Source of the DNA: Rhea pennata
Taxonomy: Eukaryota > Chordata > Aves > Rheiformes > Rheidae
Reading direction: 5' to 3'
Length of the DNA: 64,000 bases
NCBI RefSeq assembly: GCF_028389875.1
Contig: NC_084702.1
Location: 54,780,053 to 54,844,052, forward strand
Of the stretch, positions 1 to 12,000 are shown piece after piece. The notes below the pieces were generated by a model. The model was given only the letters and a program-made list of their open reading frames with translations. It made no database searches and was not told where the DNA came from. The position numbers were made by a program, and so were the translations under genes. How positions within the stretch are numbered: the stretch's first letter is position 1; every line of letters begins with the position of its first letter.

Positions 1-2678
1 GAAGACAATCAAGTTATATTCCTAGATCTGAAACTTCTAATAAGAAAGGCCTATAAACCAACCAATACTTAAACCTTTGAGATATCTTGCTGTGAAGAAG
101 AGCAATTAGGTTTTAGGTATCTCCTGAAATCTCATACCCCATTGCTGTGACTTTGTGTTGCTTGTTAACCGATTTCAAAAGATACCCAGTTTGAGCAGAA
201 CATCTGCTGTGCTGTAAAATGAAGGCTTCACTAACTGCTATTTACCTTAATAGTTTTCAGATTGCATCCCACATGGCTACAAAAAGGGAAACATCAGCTA
301 TATTTACAATGTCAAGAAAGACAACATTTTTTTCCTTAAGCTTTCATCTTGTTTGCTCCCTTAAAAACACTAAAAATGAATAGAAAAGAATTTCCTGGGG
401 AAAACTCTGAAACACTCAGATAAAATAGAAGGAAATGACAGTGAAAGAGAATGACAGGCCTGTGTGTCATGGATGGGGGTGGGAGACTTCGAATTATGAA
501 GCAGAGGGTAAGAAGCAAAGTGTTCCTTAGTAGTCAGTGGCTTAAAAGTCATGACATTATTAATCATTTGTATAGGACAAGAAATGTGCATGGCCCTGTA
601 CTGTGAAAGATAAACAAATAGATGGATCTGTCATGAGTTTACATTTTAAAGGAAGGGGAAAAGCCAAAGGAACACAGTACGGCATATATAACCGTTAGAG
701 CTTTCAAGTTTTAGAGAATAGCTGAAGTTTTTATAAGGTCAGGAGTAGCTACAGTTGGGAAACACTTTCTGAATAACTTCTGTCAGAAAAAAAGCTACTT
801 CAAGTCAAATTATTCCTTTCCTACACAGTTGTATTGACTTCAATTAAAATTTCTACCAACAAAAAGAGTTTCACTTCAGAAAAGTGGAATCTATTTGGAA
901 TCTATTCTAATTTTTTTTAATTCTTTGCTCTTATTCGATGATATCGCATAAGTAAAGTAAGTTACATTTGCAAATGTTTCTGGGCATTTGCTAGCTTGTA
1001 TTTCTTGACTCTTCTAAGTCTTCATTTTTTTAGAGTAAAATAAGACTTAGGTTTTGGGTTATATGGAAACATTTTGGGGAGAAATTTGTATTTATACTAT
1101 TAACCTTCACCCTGGTAATGTTGTTGCTCATTAGGAAACCAGTCTCCATGCATAGTCAGCAGGGAAGGAAAGGTAAGTGCATTTATTTTCTCTGAGGCTT
1201 AAGGATAGTGATGCTGAGAATAAGTAGAGTGAATTTGGAGGCTGAGCCCTCCACATGCTAAAAGGGAATGCTACAACAGCTTGAGTTCAGAAAGGGTTTT
1301 TCTCAGATAGTGCGATGAATTGCTTCTCAATAACATAGACAGGACTCATTACACTAAACAAAAAGTGTTTCGTACCACTAATAAGCAGATTTCATTCATT
1401 TTAAAAATTAAAATGTAATATTTACAGTATTGTATCATAAAAAATGTGAAAATATGATAACAGCACCATTCATGAAACAAGTAATGTAAAACAATGTTGT
1501 AACTGAAAAATAATTTCAGAAAATGCAGACAGTGAAAAAAATTGGATTTTTTTTTTACAGGACCATGATTTCTAGAGTTTTAATTCCACAAGTATTTGCT
1601 TTCCTTCAAATTAATAATAAAACAAATATCAACTTGTCATTCGAATTAAGCTGGGTTCTAAGCTTCAGCCAACCTTTGGGGCAACAGAGCAGTGTGCTCA
1701 TGCCACTTTCCCATTGATGGATTAAGTGAAATCACCCCTTGATTCCTAAACCTGACAAGGGATATGTCACTCTATCAAACAGCAAAGCATTTTCTAAATG
1801 GCAGCACATATGAGTCACATCTATCAAACACTGCTGCTAAAAGCAGATTTGGCAGAGGGACTGCATTGTTATACCCTACTGTTTTGTATATCATTATATC
1901 ATCAGCTGGAGTTATTCTTCAGAACAATGTTGAATGCCTATTACATACTGCTTCAAGCATGTCGGTATATATTAATATTACACTGACCAGCCATTTTTCA
2001 TTTTCATGGATGTCATGGAATGAGTCAGGGAGGTAATATTTATGTTTTAGGCATACAAGGTGACCCTCAAGAATGTTAAAACAAATTAATTTTAAAGTAG
2101 ATTAGGTAAACTACATTTAACTTCTTTTTAGATAGCGTCTTTCAGAATTAAATTTTATGTAGCTTAATTCAAATTCTAAAGGAATTTAATCAGATTGAAT
2201 TCAGGCTACCTTCGTACCTAACAATCTAATGCTGTTTGAATACTCCACTTTAAATGCACATCTTTAGTTAATTCAGATTCATTTTCTCAATTCCAATCAT
2301 GTTATCAGCCTCCCAGCGGAATTCCTGCATATCCTAACTTGTTTTCTTATAAAAACCACAACACTGCTAGGCTGGGGGATGCTAGTAGCTGCAGTACTCT
2401 CAACTTTGATACATCAGTGATCTCAAACTTCACTATACTGACCATCTGGCTAGTAAACTTCCACTTAACCTCATTAAGAAAATAATTAAATACCCTTTTG
2501 GTTAGCAATAAACGCCAATACTAGACACTGCTCCCAAAATCACAGACCAGTGAGGGAAACCTGGACTCTACCAATCAAGATTTCTCTGGGACACTTTGCA
2601 AAGGCAGAAGATGGGTTCCAATTAGATCACACGACTGTGTATGTGTGAGTGAGAAGTGAACATAAAAAAATTGCAGTT

Positions 2679-2692
2679 AAAAAAAAAAAAAA
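2679..2692. repeat. A14 homopolymer
   Basis: Run of A on the plus strand with no recognisable retroelement attached. Confidence 0.9.
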
Positions 2693-3728
2693 CAGGGACA
2701 TCCAAGGAAGTACTAGTAGCATGGCCCTGGAAAAAATCCAAAGAGAGGGAAAAAGAACTAATTTTGGGCAGAATGCTGGCATAGAACAGGTTTGATTTTT
2801 TGAACAAAGAAACTGCCTCCCTTTGTTAATCCCCACTGTATTCAAGGAGACAGAATTCTATGTATGTTCTTTGTAAATATAGAGAAATACACCCGAAAAT
2901 CCCAAACTCTTCAGATGTAACTTGCTTTATGTCAAGAGTCTTAACTGAACACAGAATTATACGCCCGGGGTACTTGATATTCAGTACATATCTTCTACTT
3001 TTGTAAAATCTGCTGCCTTTGTTAACTCTACTTCTCAACTCCTTTTGCACAGATATAAATGAATATTGATCTTTGGGAGAAAAAACAGTCAATTCAAGAA
3101 TCTAAACACTGCTTGCATTTCTCCTTGCATACTGTGCCCTGATGTAAATAGTAGAGTAAGTCACCTTAATTTTCTCTCTTTGTACCTCTCCCCGGCATGA
3201 TACAGCACCCCTCAGGAAAAGCATGGCCAGCACAGAATCCTCACCGCCCCCTGGGAGAGGGGTGGCCACGCTGGGGGAGGCTCTCCAGGTGGTAACCTTT
3301 GAGGCCTGGACTGTTTTCAGGCAGTGTGAACTGATGTACTCCCCTGCAACAAGGCAGGTCCAGGAGAACATTCCTTGTCTGAGCTTGCCTCTCGGCCCTC
3401 TTGGTCTTCTGGAAAACTAATACAAATGATCAGCAAGAGGTGTAAGATGCTCATGGGGACCTGACTTAAAAATGCTATGGTCTGAATGAAGAAGTAGCTT
3501 GCGGGATGAGGGGGCATGAATTATGCTATCTGAAGCATAGTATTCTTCTATGAATACTGTTAAACCATCCCTGTTGCAGATTATTTATCTCTCTGGCTTA
3601 GAAAAATGCTCTATACCATAGATCCTACAAATGGATTGCAACCAAGTTCTTGGGCTTTTAATTTCCCTAAGCACTTCTACTAGATCTCATCACTGACTTT
3701 GATTTCTAATTACCCAGTTGCATAGTAC

Positions 3729-3763
3729 ATTAGATTAGATTAGATTAGTACATTAGATTAGAA
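3729..3763. repeat. ATTAG pentanucleotide repeat
   Basis: About four ATTAG units, a GTAC interruption, then further ATTAG units. Not telomeric, since the unit is a pentamer and lacks GGG. Confidence 0.9.
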
Positions 3764-5589
3764 GATTATCCCCGCAAAGGTGCATTCTACCCAAGGGTTT
3801 CCAGATCATATACTTTGCATCTGTGTGTGGGATGAGTGCTGGTATAGGAGCTGTAATAGCAGTTCTCCACGGCAAGAAAGACAATTGCTTTCTGTGTTGC
3901 CAGGATTTGCCATGCACATTTTGCACTGCTGGGTAGCACAATGAAGCTGAAGTATAGCTTTGGGTCAAGACCCATATCTTCACAAGGTCAAATTGTTCTT
4001 TATCTAACTCAGCATCTTTGTTTGCCTGCACTGCTGCTCAGGCAGAAGAAGAAGGAAGTTTGCATGTCAGGAAGATTGCTTCCTATTGCAGCATGAATAA
4101 CCCAACTGGTAGCAAATTGGCTGTGTGCCATTCAAAATTGAACAGCCAAGTCAAACTGGGTCAGATTTATGCTTTACTGGGGTAATGCTGTCTAGTCATA
4201 CACTGGTGCAGGAGCATTCTCAGATCAGAGTCAGCTCAGTCATGGGAGGGGGAAGAGAGAGCAAAGGAAGTTTGGCTGTCAGAAACCTTGTTTTATCTTC
4301 TATTGTAAATAGCCAGCTGGCAGCTGGTCAGGCATTCGAAGTTTAAAGGTCTAGTGACACCTGTTTTAGGTACATCCCTTTGTCAGTTAATGGGCCAAAA
4401 GTGTAAGCATCGGGCAGCAGCCTGAGCTGTTAGCTAAAGCTGTTTACAGTTTCAGCAGTGCAGTGGGCTCCACTGAACTGTAAGTTCTGCATGCATTTCT
4501 TGCCTACGGGCACACAGCTCAGGTTGATATTATCATCTCTGGGGGATGAGGCAACTGCTGTTCCTGCCATCAGGCCCGATCTGCTGCCTATTTAAGACCT
4601 GGGCTGCAGTTTATGCATGCTGAACTGCCTCCACGAACTGCCTCTTTCGTCTCCTATGTGTCGCAGTTGGCTAGACTTTCACTTGAAAGGTAGCAAGTGT
4701 AATCAAACCTATCAGAAATATGAAGCTACTATTATTTTCTTGCACAGTGAACCTGAACCTGTGCCTCAGCTGCACAGGTAGGGCAGCACGCAGTTTTGCA
4801 CGACGTTTTCATTTGGCTTTATAGTCTGACTTACATAATCACCTGCTACTTTCTGCCGGAGGAGGAGATGTTACAAAGGCATCTGCCTAGAGGAAAGAAG
4901 AATAAATAAGTGGAGGGAGAAAAGGACAGAAGGAATAAAGATTGCTAGAAGAAGACACGGAGCACAGTATGATGGCAAATGAGGCGAGTGAATTGTAACT
5001 GTTCCTCCTCTCCCTGAGGAGAGGTCCACAGCGACACAACGGACACGCTAACAGGACCTAGCCCGGGTTGCAAAGTGAAACGCTGAAAAGTTAGCCGAAG
5101 GAAAAATAAAGAAGAGCTGTGCTGAGGTGGGTTCTGACAGGGCAAGACAGGGCTCGAGCACCGCCGTCAGCATGGAAACCGCGCGCCCGCGCCAGCTTGC
5201 CCAGGGAGACGGGTCAGCCAGTGGTCACAGCGGGGTCTGGAGGGAAGAAGTTCTGTTTCTGTAGTGCCTGGAGAAAAATTGTGCTTTAATGAAAAATGAG
5301 CAGAGGAGCGTAGGCACTGGTTACCCTCGTCGGAGCGGTTCGTGGAGCCGTTAGGCCAAGGGCTCGCACCTGGCAGCGGGAAGCACCTCAGCAAATGGAG
5401 GTAGTACCGCACGCGGGGAGAGGCTGTGGGAGGTGAGACACGGCCGTGTTTTAGTTACGGCTGTGTCCTTCTCCTCCGGCCAGCTGGTACTCAACAGAGC
5501 TTTCCCGTCCTGAAACTACTTGCGCTCTCCTGAAAGGTGTGTTTATCTTTAAATAACTCCTCTTGACACCTAACGGTCCTAACGAATCC

Positions 5590-6070
5590 ACCTGGGGTTA
5601 GCTTTGATGGAGGGGAGGCCAGTCGGTTACCGCCGGGAGAGCTGGCACACCAGTGTCCCTCTTCGCGACACGGGCAAAATATCGCAGCGCCTCAGTTGGG
5701 GTTGGTGACAACTTTAAAATCTTGCCGAGGGGATTCCTCCCCCTCCCCAGCCGGGGCCTCGCCGCCCTCCGGTGCGCTGCACCGCGCCGGCGGCCCCACA
5801 GGCCCCGAGAGAAAGCTGCCGCCCGCGTTTGGCCCACGGGCGCCCCCAGCACCCGCCCGAGGGCGAGCAGGTGAGGCCGAGCACCCGCCCGGGGCCCCGG
5901 TGCGTCCGGGGGGCGGCGCGGGGCCTCGCGCCTCCCTTCTGCAGGGCCAAGGGGCCTTCCCTGCACAGAGCGAGGCCGGGGCTGCGCCTCGCTCCGCGGC
6001 CCCGGCGGCCGCCCCGCGGTGCGCCTTGAGACGCCCCGTGTTAAACCAAGCGTCCCTGAAGAGGTCTCAG
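5590..6070. promoter_or_regulatory. CpG island without an assigned gene
   Basis: The stretch is very rich in G+C and in CpG dinucleotides, densest between about 5,740 and 6,030, inside otherwise AT-rich DNA. A CpG-enriched shoulder covers roughly 5,150-5,460. A consensus plus-strand splice donor, GAGCAG|GTGAGG, lies at 5870/5871. Islands of this kind usually mark promoters. It sits about 8.5 kb beyond the ZNF366 stop codon, so it is not that gene's promoter. In mammals the neighbour on this side (PTCD2) is arranged tail-to-tail with ZNF366, so its promoter is not expected here either. Open frames across the island in several frames are a by-product of high G+C. Confidence 0.6.
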
Positions 6071-9000
6071 ATCCGGACAGTCTGAGGGAGCTTTCCAGCT
6101 GCTGGGGAACTGGGCCTCATCTGCGCGTTAACATCGTGAGGAGGCTCTCGAATCGAAAAGTTTAGGGAGGTTTAATTAACAGATAGGAAAATGCTTAATA
6201 TGGATGCAATGACCTGTTTTTTTAGGAACCTAGATGTCCAAAATAGCAATGCTGTCTTTCTTCTCACCCCCTAAAGTTGTTGTATGACTCAGGGCAATTC
6301 AGGTTGAAACTTTGAGGTAGAAAGCTGTCAACGGTGGAAAATGGAGACTCAAAATGGAGAAAATGCTCAGATGTACAAGGGAATGCTCCCTGCCCTTGAC
6401 AGCGTTGTGACTGAAGCGCCTGAGCAGCAGGAAGGAGCAGGTGGCAGATTATTTTTAGGGAATGGAGCTTTAACTGCACTCACAAGCTCACACACACGTT
6501 TGCATAGCCAGAGCAAGTCCAGGTTTGCTGACTTTGCTGCTTCAGAGCTGTTGTTTTGGGATGAATGTGAACTGGATGAGACCATCCTTCGGAATCCTGA
6601 TTGGCAGAATTTTATGGTTGCTGTCAATCTACTGTGATTTTTTTCCAAGTGTCTTTGAAAAAAAAAAACCCATATGTGGAAACAGTTGCAGTATAAATAT
6701 GTTCTGGCTGACTAGACCATTAATTCCTGGGGTAGAAACACAGAAAGATAAAAGAGAGGTTACCAATCTCTGTCCACTATGAGTTAATCAAGGGATTCTC
6801 ACTGTCTGCTAGTACTCATATGTTCTGTTTTTAATCTGAAAAAAAGTGCAAACCTCAAAACATGAAAACATTTTTTTAAGATTTACCTAAAAATGTTGAA
6901 GTCTTGCTTAGAAGTTAGGACAAACGTACTGTACTCCTGGTACTGGCTCTTGGAAATGTTATTAAGTGCACCTGGCTCTGTCGTTCTGCTCGCCTGTCTG
7001 TCCTTCTGGGCTATTCCCTTTCTGTTAAAGTATTTCACAAGAACAGACACGGCAGTGCAGCAGTAGTCTCAGAGCAGATCACCCTGAACAGTTACAGTCT
7101 CCTGTAAAAAGCCGCCTCAGTGTTCTGTGCATCGGGCTCCTAAAGAGTTAATCAGAGAAAGTGAAATGGAAAAAGAGGAAATATTTTTTAAAATACAAAA
7201 TAAAAAAAGCAGAAGCATAAGAAAATATAATTCGCTAGTTTGCCACCATCTGTCAAAAATGCATGCAAGTAATCACTTTAGCTACTCACTTTCCTCAAGA
7301 TGCATGGTAAGAGCTACATAAAAATTGCTTCTATGTAGGAGCATAAAAATACAGCACTAAAGCCTGGGACAAATCTACCTGAAAGTATGTCATTATAAGA
7401 AGCTGAAGAAATAGGTCAGCCCACCTGCAAGATTATTAGACTCCTACAGTGAGAGTGCTGGGGCAAAGAAAATGAAAAGTCTTGTATTATCCAACAAAGT
7501 ATGAGTAGTAGGGTTGGTTCGTGCTGCAGAAGAATTGAATCTGTTTATATAATTCAGATAGAATCACTCACTGAACATATAGCTGAACTCAAGGCTGTGA
7601 GTCTGTGTCCTCATCAGATGTTCAGTACTGAAATGAGTGCAGCCACTTAAAACATTTTGTGCCACAGCTGCTTGTTATAGAAGCGTGAGTTGAACAGGCT
7701 GCCTGAGTACTCCTCGTCCACTTCAGTGTGAAATTAGACATGCTCACTTAACCAGGAGAGGATATAACCAAAATAGACTAACTTTGCATTGGAGTGGATC
7801 ACCCTTGCACAATCCCTTTGTATGGTCTGTTTTGATGGTTAGTGGTGGGGTGGCTGCCTCCCACAGGATGATGATAGCAAGCAGATACGGGCTACTGTTA
7901 CTGTAAGCAACTTCGGCCGTTTCTGTAGCAATTACTGGACAGTGCTAGGAGTTTTGCTAGTGCCTAGTCCCAACTAGTTGCTCATATGAAGTCTGACTCA
8001 TATTTAACTGTAGAGTCAGAGTAGAACTTGGAGTGTAGTTAATCTCAGTTTAATAAAAGTTCTCATTGGGGATAACTTTTAATTTTTTTCCCCTCGAATA
8101 AGATCACATTTCTTTTCAAGCTCCCAAGTGGTATTTGCATGTCCATTTATGAGACCTATATTATCTTGGACCTTGCTTGCCTTGGTGCTGCTCTCATAGA
8201 TTTCCAAGTACTAGGCACAATCGTGTTTAAATTTTACTGTAGCTCTTTTCACAGCAGAACTTTGTCATTGTTGTCAGTTTTCATTATATTCATGTAGCTG
8301 GCTGAAGAGTTAATTCTCTGTCTTGTGCAAATGCTTTATATACTGATTTTAAGAAATCATCTTGTCCTATAAATAAAAGATCAATAGTTACATGCTTATA
8401 GAAAAGTCCTATACTATGTAGTAGAAAATGGCAAGGTTTGTGAAGAATTAACTAGTCTGCAGAATTCTGTGGAAATATATCATTCTGTACTGACTGGTAT
8501 TTTTCTGAGATCCTATCTGCCACTTATCTCACTAAATTATCTATATTTCTTTTGGACTCATTTCTGTGACACCCTGTCATCTTTATACTGGGTTCATCTC
8601 TATTAAATTATACAGTAACTTTCCATCAAGTAGAAACACATTTCTTGTTTTCAGACAGCTGCATCATTCTCATTTTATTACATTCTGTCTCTTAGTAGTT
8701 TAATTAGTGTTTTGATCATGGTTTATTCTTATTTTCTATTGAGAACTGTAAGGGTACTTAAGTACATAAAACGAGTACAATGTAAATAAACCATCCCTTT
8801 TCCAAAAACATAGGCCCACATTCTCCACTGGTATAAATTGGCAGAAATCTGTTGAACTCAAGTGCTCACACTATCAGAGATTTTTTAATCCAGGAAGTAA
8901 TTCACTGAAAGAGAATGGTGCCTGGCTCCATCTGAATTAGATTTGTGGGAATGAACTGAATAGACAATATTTTTTTATACAGAATAAACAGAATGATTGG

Positions 9001-12000
9001 ACAGCAGAAGATTTGTTCGCAAAGTGGATGTTCTCTGTTCAGTTGTACTGTGTAGGCTGATCAGTAGGGAAATTTACGGAATATGATCCGACACTCCATT
9101 GTATCTGAGAACAGCCTTAACAGTGATATCTATTTAGTGTTTCATCTTTGCCCAATGCTGAAATGACTGCCATGTGTTTTGGATGAGATCTTTGCATCAT
9201 GAGTCAGTGGGTGAACACAGCTGCATCACACAACACAAACCACAGGGTGTATGAATTGGACAAATCTGGCTTTGGACTGTGTATGCAATGTTGGTATTTC
9301 AACTAGGATTTTTATCTGTTGAAGATCTAACACATTGCAGTTTGACAGTGATGGTATTCATTGCTCCTGTCAGAGATGTCCCATCTCACTTGTAGCTAAC
9401 TGAGGTTGGTTTTCTTTTCCTTTTTAATGATCCTTCTTTTTTTTTCAAAGCATCTGTATGCATCTGACAGTACTGTAGATACACTGAGCCTCTCTCCACA
9501 TTTTGCTACAGGCTCAGCAATTCCTGCAGAACTATCTGAGAGACTCACCTTCTACTTCCTTTCTATTTGCTTGAAGACTTAAGTGAGCACAGTTCAGTTT
9601 TCAACAAAAATGAAAAGGAAAATTGTGAGAAGGACAAAGCATTTTTTTTTCTAATATATATTGTTGCAATCAGCAAAGAGGAAATGTTGAGAGTCACTGA
9701 TACTGAGTCACATGGGAATGAATCAGGTCACTCCCCAGCTAAAGTAGTATATCTTCCTCCTCATGTAGGACTAGTTTATAATATTCATAGCGGTTGCTAC
9801 CTGCAATCAAAAAGGGAGAAGGCAAAGAAAAAGGAGAAAACAGAAAAGGTCTACTTCTGTTCTGTTCAGTCTCTTACATGCATTTCTTGTATGTGTATAT
9901 ATAAGCATTCTAGTGTTTGTTAAGGCATAGCCCTCTGAGAATTAGAAACTATGTATCTTTATTTTATTTATTACTTGAAATATTTTATAGCCAGTATTCC
10001 AGATGTTTTCTTTCTGTGTTTCAACTTTAAATGGGGTCTGTGAAGCTTGATTATGCCAGTTCCATCAGGATCTCATTAAAACAAACAAACAATCTAAGAA
10101 CTTACTCATCACTTAAAAGTGATGCTCTCCATTAGAAAAAGAAACTTTGAACATTCAAGTTCTGGATCTTCTGCGTAATAAGAACCCAAAATTACAAAGG
10201 TATCTCTACATTCTTAATTACAAAGGTATCTCTACATTCTTAACTTTAGTTTTATAAAACGTCTGTTCTTTCTTTGAAATTTACTTGAGATAGAAGTTAT
10301 ATCTTTCTTTTTTAGCTTGGGTGAGGCTATATTAACAAATTCCATAATCACTCCAGGGCATTTTTTATCTCCTTGCTGCAGTCTCTCTATCTCAGAGAAC
10401 CTGGCAGCGCTTTTCCCCTTGTCTCCTAAGCAGTCTTCTACCACTCCTTCAGGCTTCCTTTTACGAGAACTACTCTTCAGTGAGGCTGAGTGAAGTATGA
10501 CCTTGTCTGACCAACCCCATGCATTTATTATGTAAAATAGTTAGGATGTCAAGAACTTCCAATCCATTTCAATAGAAGGTAAGGAACATCTCTAGTATAT
10601 GTTTATTTGTTTAAATTAATACAATACATCATATGTACTAGTTTCAGGAGAACTGCTTTTACTACTGAGATAGAAAGCCAGAAACTAAATATTCACAAAT
10701 AGGTTGGTCCATTTTTTGAGTTGGGGTTTTAAATAGGAACCCAGTGTTCTGTGTGAAATAAATATATACAACATCATTGGCAAAATCTGTTAGGAGTACA
10801 AAATGTTAGCTCTGTTACATCTTGTTCAGCTAAGCAGACACAACTTATTTTCAAACTGTTAATAATTATTATTAAATACTTCTTGGAATAATAAATATAG
10901 TACTTATATTACTTCTTAACTGTACACACATAACAGCAGAGTCCAGCAGCACCTTATGAAGAGAAAAATCAGAGAAAAGCCTCTAGACCAACAAGGAATT
11001 ATAAAAGGAGGAGTACGGCAACACTGCTTCATCTTTCTGATAAATAACCATCTAAGAGCGTAGCAAATTGAACACAGCACAGGATGAACCTCTGTTACAA
11101 TATTATCATAAAACATTCTATCCTTTGAGTTACTGAGCACATAGCACCTATCTTTGCCATCACAGACTGGAAGCTGCCTCGCAGGCAGGAGAACACAGGT
11201 TCACAAGAAGGTGGCTGAGTCCTGGTAGTCAAACTCAAATCATACCAGGGTTACCTACAACACAGGACACAGGCAATATCTCTGTAGGACTTCTGGGCCT
11301 CAGCTCAAAGCAAAATAAGAAAGCTGATTCCTTGAAAATTAGAAATGGGAAATAACTTAGTTAAGAGAACAAATTTCTATAAAGCATTTTCAAAGTTATT
11401 AAAAAGCAAAGGCTGTTACTGTCTCTTCCCAAAACAGTGCCAATGTAAATAGTGTGAAAATGACTTACATTGGAAAAGCAAGGTGCTTCACAATGAAGAC
11501 AGTTATTTCACAATTAATTTGTCCCTCAGGGCCTATATATAACACGTCTCTTGGACCTAGCTATACTATGTTCTGCAGTAGAGAGATGATCATTCTCGTA
11601 ATCCCTTTGCTTGTGTCACTTGGTACTCATTACTTTTCTCAATAATAATTTTGTTTGCAGTTCTTCTGACTGGTGACTTATGGTGGTTTTTAGATGCGTT
11701 CTTTACAGCTCTAAAATGAATTACCTTTGTTATGTTTGAGTTAGGTTTGTGACACTATGTGACTAGTAGTGTCCAAGCTTCATTGTAATGGAGTATCCTC
11801 TGCTTTCTAAGAAGAATTCAAGAAAAGGGAGTTACACTGGAACTAGCATTGCCATTCTGGGGACATCTACTCATTCCAGCCTGGCTGTAGGTGGCTGGCT
11901 ATTGCTTTTGCTGCAATGAGAAGTGGGACTGTACAAGCAGATAAATCAGCTGCAGTGAAGGTGTGGTTGAAAGTGTTTTGGTTAACAGTTCAGACAACCA

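Larger units (their letters stand above)
1..5589. other. Intergenic DNA left of the first CpG island
   Basis: AT-rich with a locally GC-richer patch at 3190-3420. Open frames are short and overlap on both strands, as expected by chance. Apart from the small repeats listed, no gene, RNA or transposon is recognised. Confidence 0.6.

Noticed and set aside
1135..1172. 38-nt segment between CATTAG and GTAAGTG
   Set aside because: The acceptor has a poor pyrimidine tract, the segment has no supporting neighbours, and such pairs occur by chance.
3729..3763. Interstitial telomere repeat
   Set aside because: The unit is ATTAG, not TTAGGG.
5598..6085. Several overlapping Ala/Arg/Pro-rich frames of 70-130 codons
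   Set aside because: CpG islands lack stop codons in all frames because of high G+C. The peptides are low complexity and overlap on both strands.
9567..9923. 118-codon plus-strand open frame
   Set aside because: The first codon is TTG, and the Lys/Glu/Phe-rich composition mirrors local A and T runs. No domain is seen.
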